Positions 53,669 through 60,944 of a stretch of 64,000 bases of DNA are shown piece after piece. Below the pieces are notes generated by a model. The model worked only from the letters and a program-made list of their open reading frames with translations. It made no database searches and was not told the DNA's origin. Each line of letters opens with the position of its first letter. The stretch's first letter is position 1. Source of the DNA: Burkholderiaceae bacterium (GTDB lineage Bacteria; Pseudomonadota; Gammaproteobacteria; Burkholderiales; Burkholderiaceae); NCBI GenBank assembly GCA_947448625.1, contig CANFOT010000004.1, forward strand, positions 1 through 64,000, written 5' to 3'. Made by a program: the position numbers and the translations under genes.

Positions 53669-54565
53669 ATGGAATTAAGAAGTATTCACTACTTCGTTGC
53701 TATTGCTGAGTTGGGCAATATTTCTGCGGCATCCATTAAGCTTGGAATTGCACAACCTGCTCTTACGCGGCACATGAAGCAGCTTGAGACCGAGCTAAAT
53801 ACCATCTTGTTTAATCGCCTTGCTAGAGGGGTCCAGTTGACAGCTTCCGGCAGGGAGCTCCTGGAGTATGCAAAAAGAATTGTCAGTGAAGTTGCGCAGG
53901 CTAAGGAAGAAATTACTGGGCTTAGCTTAAAGCCTAAAGGCACTATTGTTTTTGGTGCAAGTCCGACAATATCGTCTATTTTGATGCCCAGAGTTGTTTC
54001 AGATTCATTGAGGGAGTTTCCTGGAATTAATTTGAGACTGATGGAGGGTCGAAGTATGCGACTCAATGACTTCTTGCTCACGGGCGTTTTGGATATGGCG
54101 ATTCTGACAAATCCATTGTCATCATATAAGTTACACCTTACGCCATTGATTTCAGAGCCACTCTGTTTAGTGGGTTTTTCTGGGCAAATTCCCAAGGGGG
54201 TGCCCAGGTCATTGGAGGACTTAGATGGATTACCTCTCATCCTAACGCCTGGAATGTTAGCGCTCACAACAAAAGTGGGGTCAGGTAAAAAAGCGAAGCT
54301 AAAGGTAGTTGCCGAGATAGAGTCAATAGAGACAATTCGCAGTTTGGTAAAAAGTGGTCAAGGTGTCACCATTACACCAGCTAGCGCTTTCTATCAAGAA
54401 TTGAATCGAGACGAATTGCGAGCGCAGACTATAGAAATAAAAGGTTTACGTAGGGACCTAGTCTTAGCCTCAAGGACCGATAATGCACATCTACCGACCG
54501 TAAGGGAGCTATCAAGAATCGTGAAGATGGCTATTAATAGCGAGATGGGTAAATATGCTGTCTGA
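53669..54565 (+). CDS. LysR-type transcriptional regulator
   Basis: A 298-residue LTTR of the CynR/CbbR-like size. The N-terminal HTH (residues about 3-60) contains IHYFVAIAELGNISAASIKL and IAQPALTRHMKQLETEL; the effector domain follows. It is divergent from the operon Bug-DctP-HIBADH-MLE-Gfo-Bug, which it likely activates when the substrate is present. The TTATGGAT repeats lie in the shared promoter region. Confidence 0.93.
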   Translation: MELRSIHYFVAIAELGNISAASIKLGIAQPALTRHMKQLETELNTILFNRLARGVQLTASGRELLEYAKRIVSEVAQAKEEITGLSLKPKGTIVFGASPTISSILMPRVVSDSLREFPGINLRLMEGRSMRLNDFLLTGVLDMAILTNPLSSYKLHLTPLISEPLCLVGFSGQIPKGVPRSLEDLDGLPLILTPGMLALTTKVGSGKKAKLKVVAEIESIETIRSLVKSGQGVTITPASAFYQELNRDELRAQTIEIKGLRRDLVLASRTDNAHLPTVRELSRIVKMAINSEMGKYAV

Positions 54566-54653
54566 TGGCTATAGCGATAATGCAATCTTCCATTGCGGGT
54601 GATCTTTAGTTCACTCTGGCTTGACGGGTCTTATTTGGGAATATTTTTTCTGA

Positions 54654-55103
54654 TTATTTATCAAAGTCGGCATATTTATCGTGACAGGCTTTGCAAGCGT
54701 TATAGATTTTTCCGCCAGCATCGAATAATGCATCCTTGTTTTTATCTTGAGCAGCTTTCAGTGCGATTTCGGCAGTTCGACTAAGTCGTTTGGAGTACTC
54801 TATCCATTGATCGCCTTCCTTGGCTCGTCCCTCGATCATCAGGAGATTCCCAGCCTCTACTAAAGTTGCCGCACTATTTCTAACGGCTTCCCATTGGGCA
54901 TCTGTGCGGGGGTAGATTTCTGTTGTTCCTTTGATATTGGAGATAGATTTAACTGAGTCCCACACTACATCAGCATTGGGATCAATCACCCATTCCATTA
55001 CTTGCTTTAGGCTAAGGGCGGTATTTGCTTGAGGTGGCTTAGGGCTGCATCCAAATAAAAAGGCAATACCAAAAAATAAACCAAGGGCCTTTAGTTTCAT
55101 CAA
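54654..55103 (-). CDS. Cytochrome c'-like lipoprotein
   Basis: A 149-residue exported haem protein. Residues 1-19 form a lipoprotein signal with lipobox FLFGC (Cys about 19). A single CKACH haem c motif near the C-terminus (CKACHDKYADFDK) and the four-helix predicted fold are typical of cytochrome c'. It may bind NO or buffer electrons in the periplasm. It stands alone, tail-to-tail with the lysR gene. Confidence 0.82.
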   Translation of the reverse strand: MMKLKALGLFFGIAFLFGCSPKPPQANTALSLKQVMEWVIDPNADVVWDSVKSISNIKGTTEIYPRTDAQWEAVRNSAATLVEAGNLLMIEGRAKEGDQWIEYSKRLSRTAEIALKAAQDKNKDALFDAGGKIYNACKACHDKYADFDK

Positions 55104-55272
55104 GTCTCCAATCCTAGCGAAGAGTTTTCATTTACGGTGGCTCAATTTTTTTAGAGCTATTTAATGTAAGAGCATATATTAATAAAGCTGCAGCAACACC
55201 AAATTTTGTTGCAACTTTACTATTAGAGGTGGATGGAAGGCGCTCTTGATTTGGGATTGCTACCAAAAGGAA

Positions 55273-56637
55273 TTAGATTTTAATGTGGGCTCTGAGGCCA
55301 AAGAAATTAACTGGGCCACGGTCAGCGTTATAGCCAGGATTTGCTATGCGCTGATAGTCTGCTGAAAGCGACAGATTTTTGTAGGCATTCCAGCTATAGA
55401 AAGTTTCGAAGATTTGCTCTTTTTTGTAATTGAGTCTGCCATCGCCAATGAACATCGTCACACCACCTTTTTGCAGATAGCTAATTTGCTGAGATGAGAT
55501 TCCATTTAATGCGGCGCCAATACCAATCGTATCTAGGGGCCTTCCCCAGTCTTGTCCTTTGATGGATAGCCCACCTGATAATGAATTACTAATATCAGTA
55601 AATGCTTGTGTTTCAGTTTGACCATTATTCCAGCTCCATCTTGCAAATGCACCAATATTTTTGGTAATCGCTTGCTCACCATTTAAGGCGTAGCCCCATT
55701 TGGTTTGGTATCCATTCCTAGTATTCAATATATCCGGAATGGTTGCGGTTTGCTCTCCAAAGTTAATCGCATTTTTATAGGTAGACATGACTCCACGATT
55801 TTGAAAGACTAAAACTCTCGCTTTACCTAGTTGTCCATTTATATCGTGAAGGTGCGTTAGTTCAGCCGTGTTGCCATATTGCTGAGTAAGGTCGTAGTCA
55901 AGCCCTAATGAGTTCGGCGATTTAGGCATAGCTAATCGAGCCAAACGAAGCGCCCATTCTTGATCATGGTAATACTCGCCTACAAAACCATAGGTATAGC
56001 CGCGGGAGTTGGCAGCATAGTCATATGCGCCGCTAGCCATCAGAGACCAGTTTAGAAACTGAGTACGAGGGTCATGGCTATAGGTATTGGCATCAAAGAA
56101 ATCCAAGGCGGAGAATGTTCCATAGGAGACTACCAGCCTCCGCTTATCGACATTACCAGCAAGTTGATTGGCACCACCTTCAACGTGCTCTTGCCCGCCA
56201 CCAAAACCAAGGGTCTGGCGTAGGAATATTCTTGCCATGTAATAAATTGGTGGAATCGCCGTTCCCTTTTGAAGCTCCCCATTACTGAATCCTCCCAAAC
56301 CACTCAGCCCTGAAAATGGAATGCCTTCAAACATCTCTGGGTTGATATAGGCCTCAGCGCCTTCCCATAATCTGGCGCCCAAGAATGCCGTCGCTGAAAA
56401 TGTGTAACTCTTAGAAATATCACCATTCGTCTTATTTAAAAGACTCTTTGTCCCGTAATAGGGTGAATTAAAGTTGTTTTTAAATTGATTGATATAAGTG
56501 GTCTGCCCATGAATGCTCCATTGTTCTGTGTCGCCCTCGATGGGAAATTGGCTATCGACTACGGGGGAGCTGCTAATGGGTGATTCAGCATGGGCGGCCG
56601 AATACAGGCCAATCAAACAGGCCGAGATTGCAGGCAT
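55273..56637 (-). CDS. OprB-like carbohydrate-selective porin
   Basis: A 454-residue outer-membrane porin. After a short exported leader (PAISACLIGLYSAAHAESP), strands alternate, and the sequence holds WSIHGQTTYINQF, LFEGAEAYINPEMF-like (LWEGAEAYINPEMFEG), QTLGFGGGQEHVEGGANQLAG and a C-terminal NFFGLRAHIKI. Relatives transport sugars or sugar acids. The ATG follows AGAAGG at good spacing, but the leader lacks the usual basic N-terminus, so the start may lie slightly upstream using a non-ATG codon. It is divergent from the DUF6644 operon. Confidence 0.78.
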   Translation of the reverse strand: MPAISACLIGLYSAAHAESPISSSPVVDSQFPIEGDTEQWSIHGQTTYINQFKNNFNSPYYGTKSLLNKTNGDISKSYTFSATAFLGARLWEGAEAYINPEMFEGIPFSGLSGLGGFSNGELQKGTAIPPIYYMARIFLRQTLGFGGGQEHVEGGANQLAGNVDKRRLVVSYGTFSALDFFDANTYSHDPRTQFLNWSLMASGAYDYAANSRGYTYGFVGEYYHDQEWALRLARLAMPKSPNSLGLDYDLTQQYGNTAELTHLHDINGQLGKARVLVFQNRGVMSTYKNAINFGEQTATIPDILNTRNGYQTKWGYALNGEQAITKNIGAFARWSWNNGQTETQAFTDISNSLSGGLSIKGQDWGRPLDTIGIGAALNGISSQQISYLQKGGVTMFIGDGRLNYKKEQIFETFYSWNAYKNLSLSADYQRIANPGYNADRGPVNFFGLRAHIKI

Positions 56638-56815
56638 AAGAAACCTTCTGCCAGTCGATTGAAATGAGTGTGGCAGCGTAAATGCCCAATATTATTTAAA
56701 TAAGAATGGTTTTCATCGTATCAAATAATTGACCTTCACTTTCCGCGCTGGAAAAAGGGGCATGTTTTTCTAAGCCTCAACATTAGTCTGAAAAATGTTG
56801 CAACTGCAGCAAAAA

Positions 56816-56841
56816 ATTACCATAGACCTTGATATGGTAAT
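56816..56841. promoter_or_regulatory. Palindrome upstream of DUF6644 operon
   Basis: ATTACCATA (56816-56824) and TATGGTAAT (56833-56841) form a perfect inverted repeat with 8-bp spacer, about 80 bp before the start at 56920. It resembles a dimeric regulator operator. The regulator is unknown. Confidence 0.4.
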
Positions 56842-56919
56842 GTCACGTTATTAAATAAATAAACGCTAATAGCGGTAGGTCACAACCCGCCCTATTAGTA
56901 AATAATATGCTGGAGACTT

Positions 56920-57405
56920 ATGCGTAATACTGCATTGCTTGATTTTTGTGCATACCTAGAGAACACTCCATTGGGTCTCGCAATACAAGATAATTTCTGG
57001 GTGGTTCCAACAATGCAAACTTTGCATATTTTGGCGATCTCAGCACTTCTAGTGTCGATTCTCATGATTGATTTGCGAGCGCTCGATTTGCATGGAAAAA
57101 GTGATTCAATTTCAACGATTGTTTCTCGTTACATCAATATTATTTGGTTTGCATTACCAATTCTCTTTATTTCCGGCAGCCTTTTGATTGTTGGGGAGCC
57201 CGCCCGATCTCTTGCCAATCCAGCATTTCAGCTAAAAATGATGATGTTGCTAATGGCTATCGTTATTACTCTTGGGATTCAAAAATTGGGATCTAGGAAT
57301 ATTGGCCTTGAGCAGGCTAATGGAAAAGTTAAGCTCTTGGCAATCCTTTCCCTGTTGTTATGGTTTGGCATTGTTGCCTCTGGTCGCTGGATTGCTTACA
57401 CCTAA
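56920..57405 (+). CDS. DUF6644-like integral membrane protein (first of tandem pair)
   Basis: A 161-residue membrane protein with about four helices (residues roughly 27-48, 66-90, 103-123 and 133-156). It has QTLHILAISALLVSILMIDLRAL, conserved in the DUF6644 family as I recall it, and ends SGRWIAYT. No catalytic motif is seen. A paralogue with the same EALHVLAI...LVDLR and GRWIGFT elements follows 12 bp downstream. The pair may form a heterodimer, possibly a haem- or quinone-binding module, since one His (TLHIL) and one Arg (GRW) are conserved in both. Confidence 0.65.
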   Translation: MRNTALLDFCAYLENTPLGLAIQDNFWVVPTMQTLHILAISALLVSILMIDLRALDLHGKSDSISTIVSRYINIIWFALPILFISGSLLIVGEPARSLANPAFQLKMMMLLMAIVITLGIQKLGSRNIGLEQANGKVKLLAILSLLLWFGIVASGRWIAYT

Positions 57406-57417
57406 CTATCAAAAAAA

Positions 57418-57924
57418 ATGAACGATATTCTTATTCTGCTGCATGGTAATCCGATTGCCCAAACTATTCGTGAAAATGAATTGCTGTTTCCATGGATCGA
57501 AGCGCTTCATGTTTTGGCAATCACACTAGTATTTGGTTCAATTGCATTGGTTGATTTGAGGCTGGTGGGAGTGCGCGCTTTAAGCCGCCCGATTAGCAAA
57601 ATTAGTGAAGAACTGCTTCCGGTGACATGGGTGGCATTTTTGGTGGCTGCAATTACGGGCGCAATCTTGTTTACCTCGAATGCACTTAGTTATAGCCAAA
57701 ACTTTTACTTTATCTCCAAGATCATTTTGCTTGCCTTGGCGGGCGTCAATATGTTGTGTTTTCAATTTATTATTGGCCGCAATCTTGAGGGGTGGAGTCA
57801 CCTTCAACAACTCCCAAATTCAGCACGTATTGCCGGGGCCATTTCACTCCTCCTATGGATCAGCATCATTATCTGTGGGCGCTGGATTGGTTTTACTCTC
57901 GAACCTGTTTTAGCAATTTCGTAA
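57418..57924 (+). CDS. DUF6644-like integral membrane protein (second of tandem pair)
   Basis: A 168-residue paralogue of the preceding protein with the same four-helix layout. Shared elements are IEALHVLAITLVFGSIALVDLRL, ALAGVNMLCFQF and CGRWIGFTLEP. It lies 12 bp after its partner and 8 bp before the next gene, in an operon of four genes ending in a DUF6152-like protein. Function unknown. Confidence 0.65.
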   Translation: MNDILILLHGNPIAQTIRENELLFPWIEALHVLAITLVFGSIALVDLRLVGVRALSRPISKISEELLPVTWVAFLVAAITGAILFTSNALSYSQNFYFISKIILLALAGVNMLCFQFIIGRNLEGWSHLQQLPNSARIAGAISLLLWISIIICGRWIGFTLEPVLAIS

Positions 57925-57932
57925 GGAAAAAA

Positions 57933-58760
57933 ATGAATAGAAAACTACTGCCTCTAATTTGGGTCTTGAGTGCTGGCTTGATAAGCTCTAGTCTTGTATT
58001 TGCTCAAGCTGAAAAACCTATTATCAATCCACCACCAACTGCTAAAGATTGGGCCAATCTAGCCAAGCTACCAGACTGGAGTGGTGTTTGGAATCCCAAG
58101 ATTACAGACCAAGATAAGCAGGTTAAAACGAATATGCCGCCATGGGTCCCTGCCGCTAATGAGATGATTCAATTTCAATTGGCAGAAGAGAAGGCTGGCA
58201 GACCTCCTCCACTCTTTGTCAATTGTCTTCCTGAGGCGATGCCATCATGGATGCTGATTACGCACAATGCAATGGAGATTCTGTTTACGCCGGGTAGGGT
58301 GACATTGCTAGGAGAGTCGGACGGGAATCGTTTGCGTCGTATTTATACAGATGGCCGCCCCCATCCTGAAGATCCAGATCCAACATTTCATGGACATTCA
58401 ATTGGCAAGTGGGAGGGGGATACTCTGGTGGTAGATACCATCGGGATTTTGCCGCAATCGCTTATTGCTGTGAACGAAGCTGCTGGCGTCCCAAATAATG
58501 GCGATATGCGTGTTATTGAGCGGATTCATTTAGTCGGTAAAGACGAGTTGCATGATGATATTGAAGTCATTGCACCAAAAGTGTTCACTAAGCCATGGAA
58601 AACAACTCGAATTTTCTTTAGACAGCGCGCCAGAAAATTTGACATCGTTGAAGGTGTATGTCTAGAAGGATACTTTGCCCCCGGTAAAGATCAGCAAGGC
58701 AATGATATTTTTGTACCTATTCAGCACGATGTTGGTGGCAATCGCATTCCACCGCAATAA
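57933..58760 (+). CDS. Secreted protein of unknown function, DUF6152 neighbour
   Basis: A 275-residue exported protein. The ATG at 57933 follows GTAAGGAAAA and gives a signal peptide (LLPLIWVLSAGLISSSLVFAQ); the longer frame overlaps the upstream gene. The mature part has LPDWSGVWNPK near residue 50, HGHSIGKWEGDTLVVDTIG, and GYFAPGKDQQGNDIFVPIQ at the end. Proteins with the same DWSGVW and WEGDTLVVDT motifs are common beside DUF6152 proteins in proteobacteria as I recall. Function unknown; a beta-rich periplasmic binding role is possible. Confidence 0.6.
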   Translation: MNRKLLPLIWVLSAGLISSSLVFAQAEKPIINPPPTAKDWANLAKLPDWSGVWNPKITDQDKQVKTNMPPWVPAANEMIQFQLAEEKAGRPPPLFVNCLPEAMPSWMLITHNAMEILFTPGRVTLLGESDGNRLRRIYTDGRPHPEDPDPTFHGHSIGKWEGDTLVVDTIGILPQSLIAVNEAAGVPNNGDMRVIERIHLVGKDELHDDIEVIAPKVFTKPWKTTRIFFRQRARKFDIVEGVCLEGYFAPGKDQQGNDIFVPIQHDVGGNRIPPQ

Positions 58761-58790
58761 TTATTTAAATTATTTTAAGGAAGAGTAATC

Positions 58791-59222
58791 TTGAAAATCA
58801 ACACAATAGCTAGTTTGGCAGCATTGATTATTGCTGCATCCGCGTCTATGCAAGCCTTAGCGCACCATTCAACCACTATGTTTGATAGGGAGAAGGTATT
58901 AACTATTACCGGTACGATAAAAGAAGTTCAATGGACAAACCCTCATGTGGCTATTTTTGTAATGGGCACCATCAATGATGGCGATAGTCCTACTCTGTGG
59001 CTAATGGAGATGACGAGTCCTGGTAACTTAGTGCGAGCCGGGGGCTGGAGTAGGAACGTTGTTAAGGCTGGGGATAAGGTTGTAGTGAACTTCAGTCCTT
59101 TACGAAACGGCACCAAGGGTGGAGCCCTTAAAAAGATCACCGTGGTTGATACTGGTAAGTTCTATACGGCCGATATTAGAGCTCAGGAAAGTGCAAATCT
59201 TGAAGAAAGAGAGCAGAAGTAG
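58791..59222 (+). CDS. DUF6152-like small periplasmic protein
   Basis: A 143-residue exported protein beginning with TTG at 58791, chosen because AAGGAAGAG precedes it and the signal peptide (IASLAALIIAASASMQALA) starts directly. The mature N-terminus AHHSTTMFD and the TITGTIKEVQWTNPHVAIFV segment are the family hallmark (AHHS...FD, NPH). Metal binding by the two N-terminal His is possible but unproved. It ends the DUF6644 operon; its stop codon abuts a large inverted repeat and terminator. Confidence 0.75.
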   Translation: MKINTIASLAALIIAASASMQALAHHSTTMFDREKVLTITGTIKEVQWTNPHVAIFVMGTINDGDSPTLWLMEMTSPGNLVRAGGWSRNVVKAGDKVVVNFSPLRNGTKGGALKKITVVDTGKFYTADIRAQESANLEEREQK

Positions 59223-59335
59223 AACTGAGTTGCTATGTTGGATATCATCGACCCATAGATGATCCTGTCTCTGGGTTAAATGAAAAGCCCCTGAATCACA
59301 ATTCAGGGGCTTTTTTAGTTCTAGCAACTCAGTTC
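59222..59335 (+). terminator. Structured element: 14-bp inverted repeat enclosing a terminator
   Basis: GAACTGAGTTGCTA (59222-59235) pairs perfectly with TAGCAACTCAGTTC (59322-59335). Inside is a strong terminator hairpin AAAAGCCCCTGAAT (59283-59296) / ATTCAGGGGCTTTT (59301-59314) with T tract, and a smaller ATCATC/GATGAT stem (59244-59263). The whole 114-bp region could fold as a multi-stem RNA. The inner hairpin ends the DUF6152 operon and also faces the gene at 59346. Confidence 0.7.
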
Positions 59336-59345
59336 AACATTGAGC

Positions 59346-59690
59346 CTATGAATTGCAACGGTTTTTCTCAGATTTTTTGGATGCGATAGCAAGATTTTTT
59401 GGATCAAAATATGGATTTGCTAGCGCTTTAGTAGTTTGGTTTCTTAAGAAAAAATGCTTCCATTGATCGCCGGTTTTAGTGTTGTTAATAGCAATGCAGC
59501 GACTCTCATTTAAGCGACTTTTAATTTCGATAAAGTTCATGCCGAATAGATTGCATGTGCGCGTCATTACATCTGGAGAGTTTTGCGAAGATTCTTTCCA
59601 CTCAGAAATACCATCACACTCACTTTTCTCATAGGCTTGAGTATTTGAAAGAGGAAAAAGAAGTGCAATTAACAATAAAATTTTTTTCAT
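59346..59690 (-). CDS. Small secreted cysteine-containing protein
   Basis: A 114-residue exported protein of unknown family. Residues 1-19 are a signal peptide (ILLLIALLFPLSNTQA). The mature protein has four Cys (ECDG, TCNLF, RCIAI and RCNS), likely two disulfides. It ends near the terminator of the DUF6152 operon on the other strand. I recognise no family. Codon use is normal, so it is probably real. Confidence 0.55.
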   Translation of the reverse strand: MKKILLLIALLFPLSNTQAYEKSECDGISEWKESSQNSPDVMTRTCNLFGMNFIEIKSRLNESRCIAINNTKTGDQWKHFFLRNQTTKALANPYFDPKNLAIASKKSEKNRCNS

Positions 59691-59760
59691 TACGCTAGAT
59701 TCTCACAAAGCCATTGGATAGCCATAACAATAAATACAGAAAGTATTTTTTGATATAAAA

Positions 59761-59808
59761 CTTTAGCTCTAGAGCCAACATTTTTTTGACTTAATACTTT
59801 AGCTCTAG
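59761..59808 (+). promoter_or_regulatory. Two CTTTAGCTCTAG motifs upstream of small secreted gene
   Basis: Exact copies at 59761-59772 and 59797-59808 (36 bp apart). The second continues into the perfect palindrome TAGCTCTAGAGCTA (59800-59813). A possible -10 TATAAT (59873-59878) with a poor -35 lies downstream, before the GTG at 59896, as expected for an activator-dependent promoter. Confidence 0.6.
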
Positions 59809-59895
59809 AGCTAGAAATTTCACAGTTTCCTAGATTAAGATTCTTCCGGCTAGAAGAAATTAGCTTTAATTTTATAATTTACAAAGGGAAGTTAA

Positions 59896-60057
59896 GTGAA
59901 CAAATTTAGTGTAAATTTAATCATAGCGGTATCCGCTTTTTTAATTGGCCTGGCAAGCGCCTCAGCTTTAAATCGATTTGACGTAGAAGAGCAGGCTCAT
60001 CTAATGCAAAGCGCCCAATCAGATCCTATGGGGAATGTTAGGGCTAATCAGGACTAA
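59896..60057 (+). CDS. Small secreted protein, 53 residues
   Basis: A small gene starting with GTG at 59896 after AAAGGGAAG. It encodes 53 residues: a signal peptide (NLIIAVSAFLIGLASASA, residues about 7-24) and a short polar mature part (ALNRFDVEEQAHLMQ... and ending NVRANQD). I do not recognise a family. Two copies of the CTTTAGCTCTAG motif and a TATAAT box precede it, and a UUCG-loop terminator follows at 60175-60200. It resembles stress-induced small envelope peptides, but that is a guess. Confidence 0.6.
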   Translation: MNKFSVNLIIAVSAFLIGLASASALNRFDVEEQAHLMQSAQSDPMGNVRANQD

Positions 60058-60059
60058 TA

Positions 60060-60071
60060 CTTTAGTTCTAA
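60060..60071 (+). promoter_or_regulatory. Variant CTTTAGTTCTAA motif
   Basis: Starting 3 bp after the stop codon of the 53-residue gene, TAATACTTTAGTTCTAA shares the TAATACTTTAG context with the copies at 59797 and 63381 and differs at two of twelve motif positions. It may control a small RNA in 60090-60200. Confidence 0.45.
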
Positions 60072-60174
60072 GCCCCGCAAATATTGACTTTAGTCAAGTA
60101 GTCGCGCAATGCTGAGCTTTATAAATCAGATTCCTAACTATTCAAACTGGCGTGACAGCTATTTGAATATTGAT

Positions 60175-60200
60175 AACCACCTTTCGAGGTGGTTTTTTTT
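60175..60200 (+). terminator. UUCG-loop intrinsic terminator
   Basis: AACCACCT (60175-60182) pairs with AGGTGGTT (60187-60194) across a TTCG tetraloop, followed by T6. Upstream, TATTCAAA (60139-60146) / TTTGAATA (60162-60169) forms another stem. The pair could be the 3' end of the small-protein mRNA or of a separate small RNA. Confidence 0.85.
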
Positions 60201-60223
60201 GGCATCGCTACCCACATAGACTG

Positions 60224-60922
60224 TCAGAAATGATAACCAAGTCCAAAAATAAAATCGTAGCCTGTTGCATCGGCTGTGGATCTGACGGTCGACCCACTAT
60301 CAGTTAGGACTGTTACTGGTTTGGCCCTATTAACCGCATAATTTCCCTCGCCAAATGCATAGATGGACTCGGTGATGAATTGCTTGTAACCCAAGCCATA
60401 AACCGTGCCGTTAACTCTATTGGATTGTTGGGGGTAGTTTCCGGGGGAGTTGGCATTGATAGTCGAGCCCGCATAACCTACTTTGGCATAGACCAATCGA
60501 GTGTTGTCAATTGCATATCCCGGGATGATGGTGAAGCTAAAAACATTAGACACATCATACGTTCCCGTCTTTACTATCGTGCCATTGGTAACTAGCGTAG
60601 AGCCAGCAGATCGTGAGTGGCCTGGATATAGCGCGGCCCCAATTCCGAGTAGATAATTTCCGCTAACCCCAAAGTTGTAGCCGACAGCAATATTGGCTGC
60701 CGGCCCATTTGCATGGTTTGCTGTTGCTGTGTTGCTATAAGCTGTGCCGCTAGAGGTGGTAGTTGTGCCACTTGCGCCTTTGGGGATATAACTCTCATAT
60801 CCAATAAGCCCAAGCTGACCGTATGCGCCTATCCAAGGATTTGGGGTGGATTCTGCATATACGTTTGCTGAAATAGATATGCTGAGTATCGATGCTATGT
60901 AGCTAAATTTAAGTACGCTCAT
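60224..60922 (-). CDS. Outer-membrane beta-barrel protein (OmpW/opacity-like)
   Basis: A 232-residue exported protein. Residues 1-23 form a signal peptide (SYIASILSISISANVYA). Eight short strands with aromatic girdle residues are visible (WIGAYGQLGLIGYES, YLLGIGAALYPG, FTIIPGYAI, YGLGYKQFITESIYAFGEGNYAVN), and the C-terminus GYDFIFGLGYHF carries the terminal aromatic insertion signal. It resembles small OmpA/OmpW-type barrels. It follows the histidine kinase gene on the same strand after 22 bp and may be co-transcribed. Confidence 0.78.
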   Translation of the reverse strand: MSVLKFSYIASILSISISANVYAESTPNPWIGAYGQLGLIGYESYIPKGASGTTTTSSGTAYSNTATANHANGPAANIAVGYNFGVSGNYLLGIGAALYPGHSRSAGSTLVTNGTIVKTGTYDVSNVFSFTIIPGYAIDNTRLVYAKVGYAGSTINANSPGNYPQQSNRVNGTVYGLGYKQFITESIYAFGEGNYAVNRAKPVTVLTDSGSTVRSTADATGYDFIFGLGYHF

Positions 60923-60944
60923 TCTTTGTCTTGGTTTATTAAAG

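Noticed and set aside
53689-54267. 192-residue open frame antisense to lysR
   Set aside because: It is the mirror of a well-supported LysR gene, with no ribosome binding site or domain.
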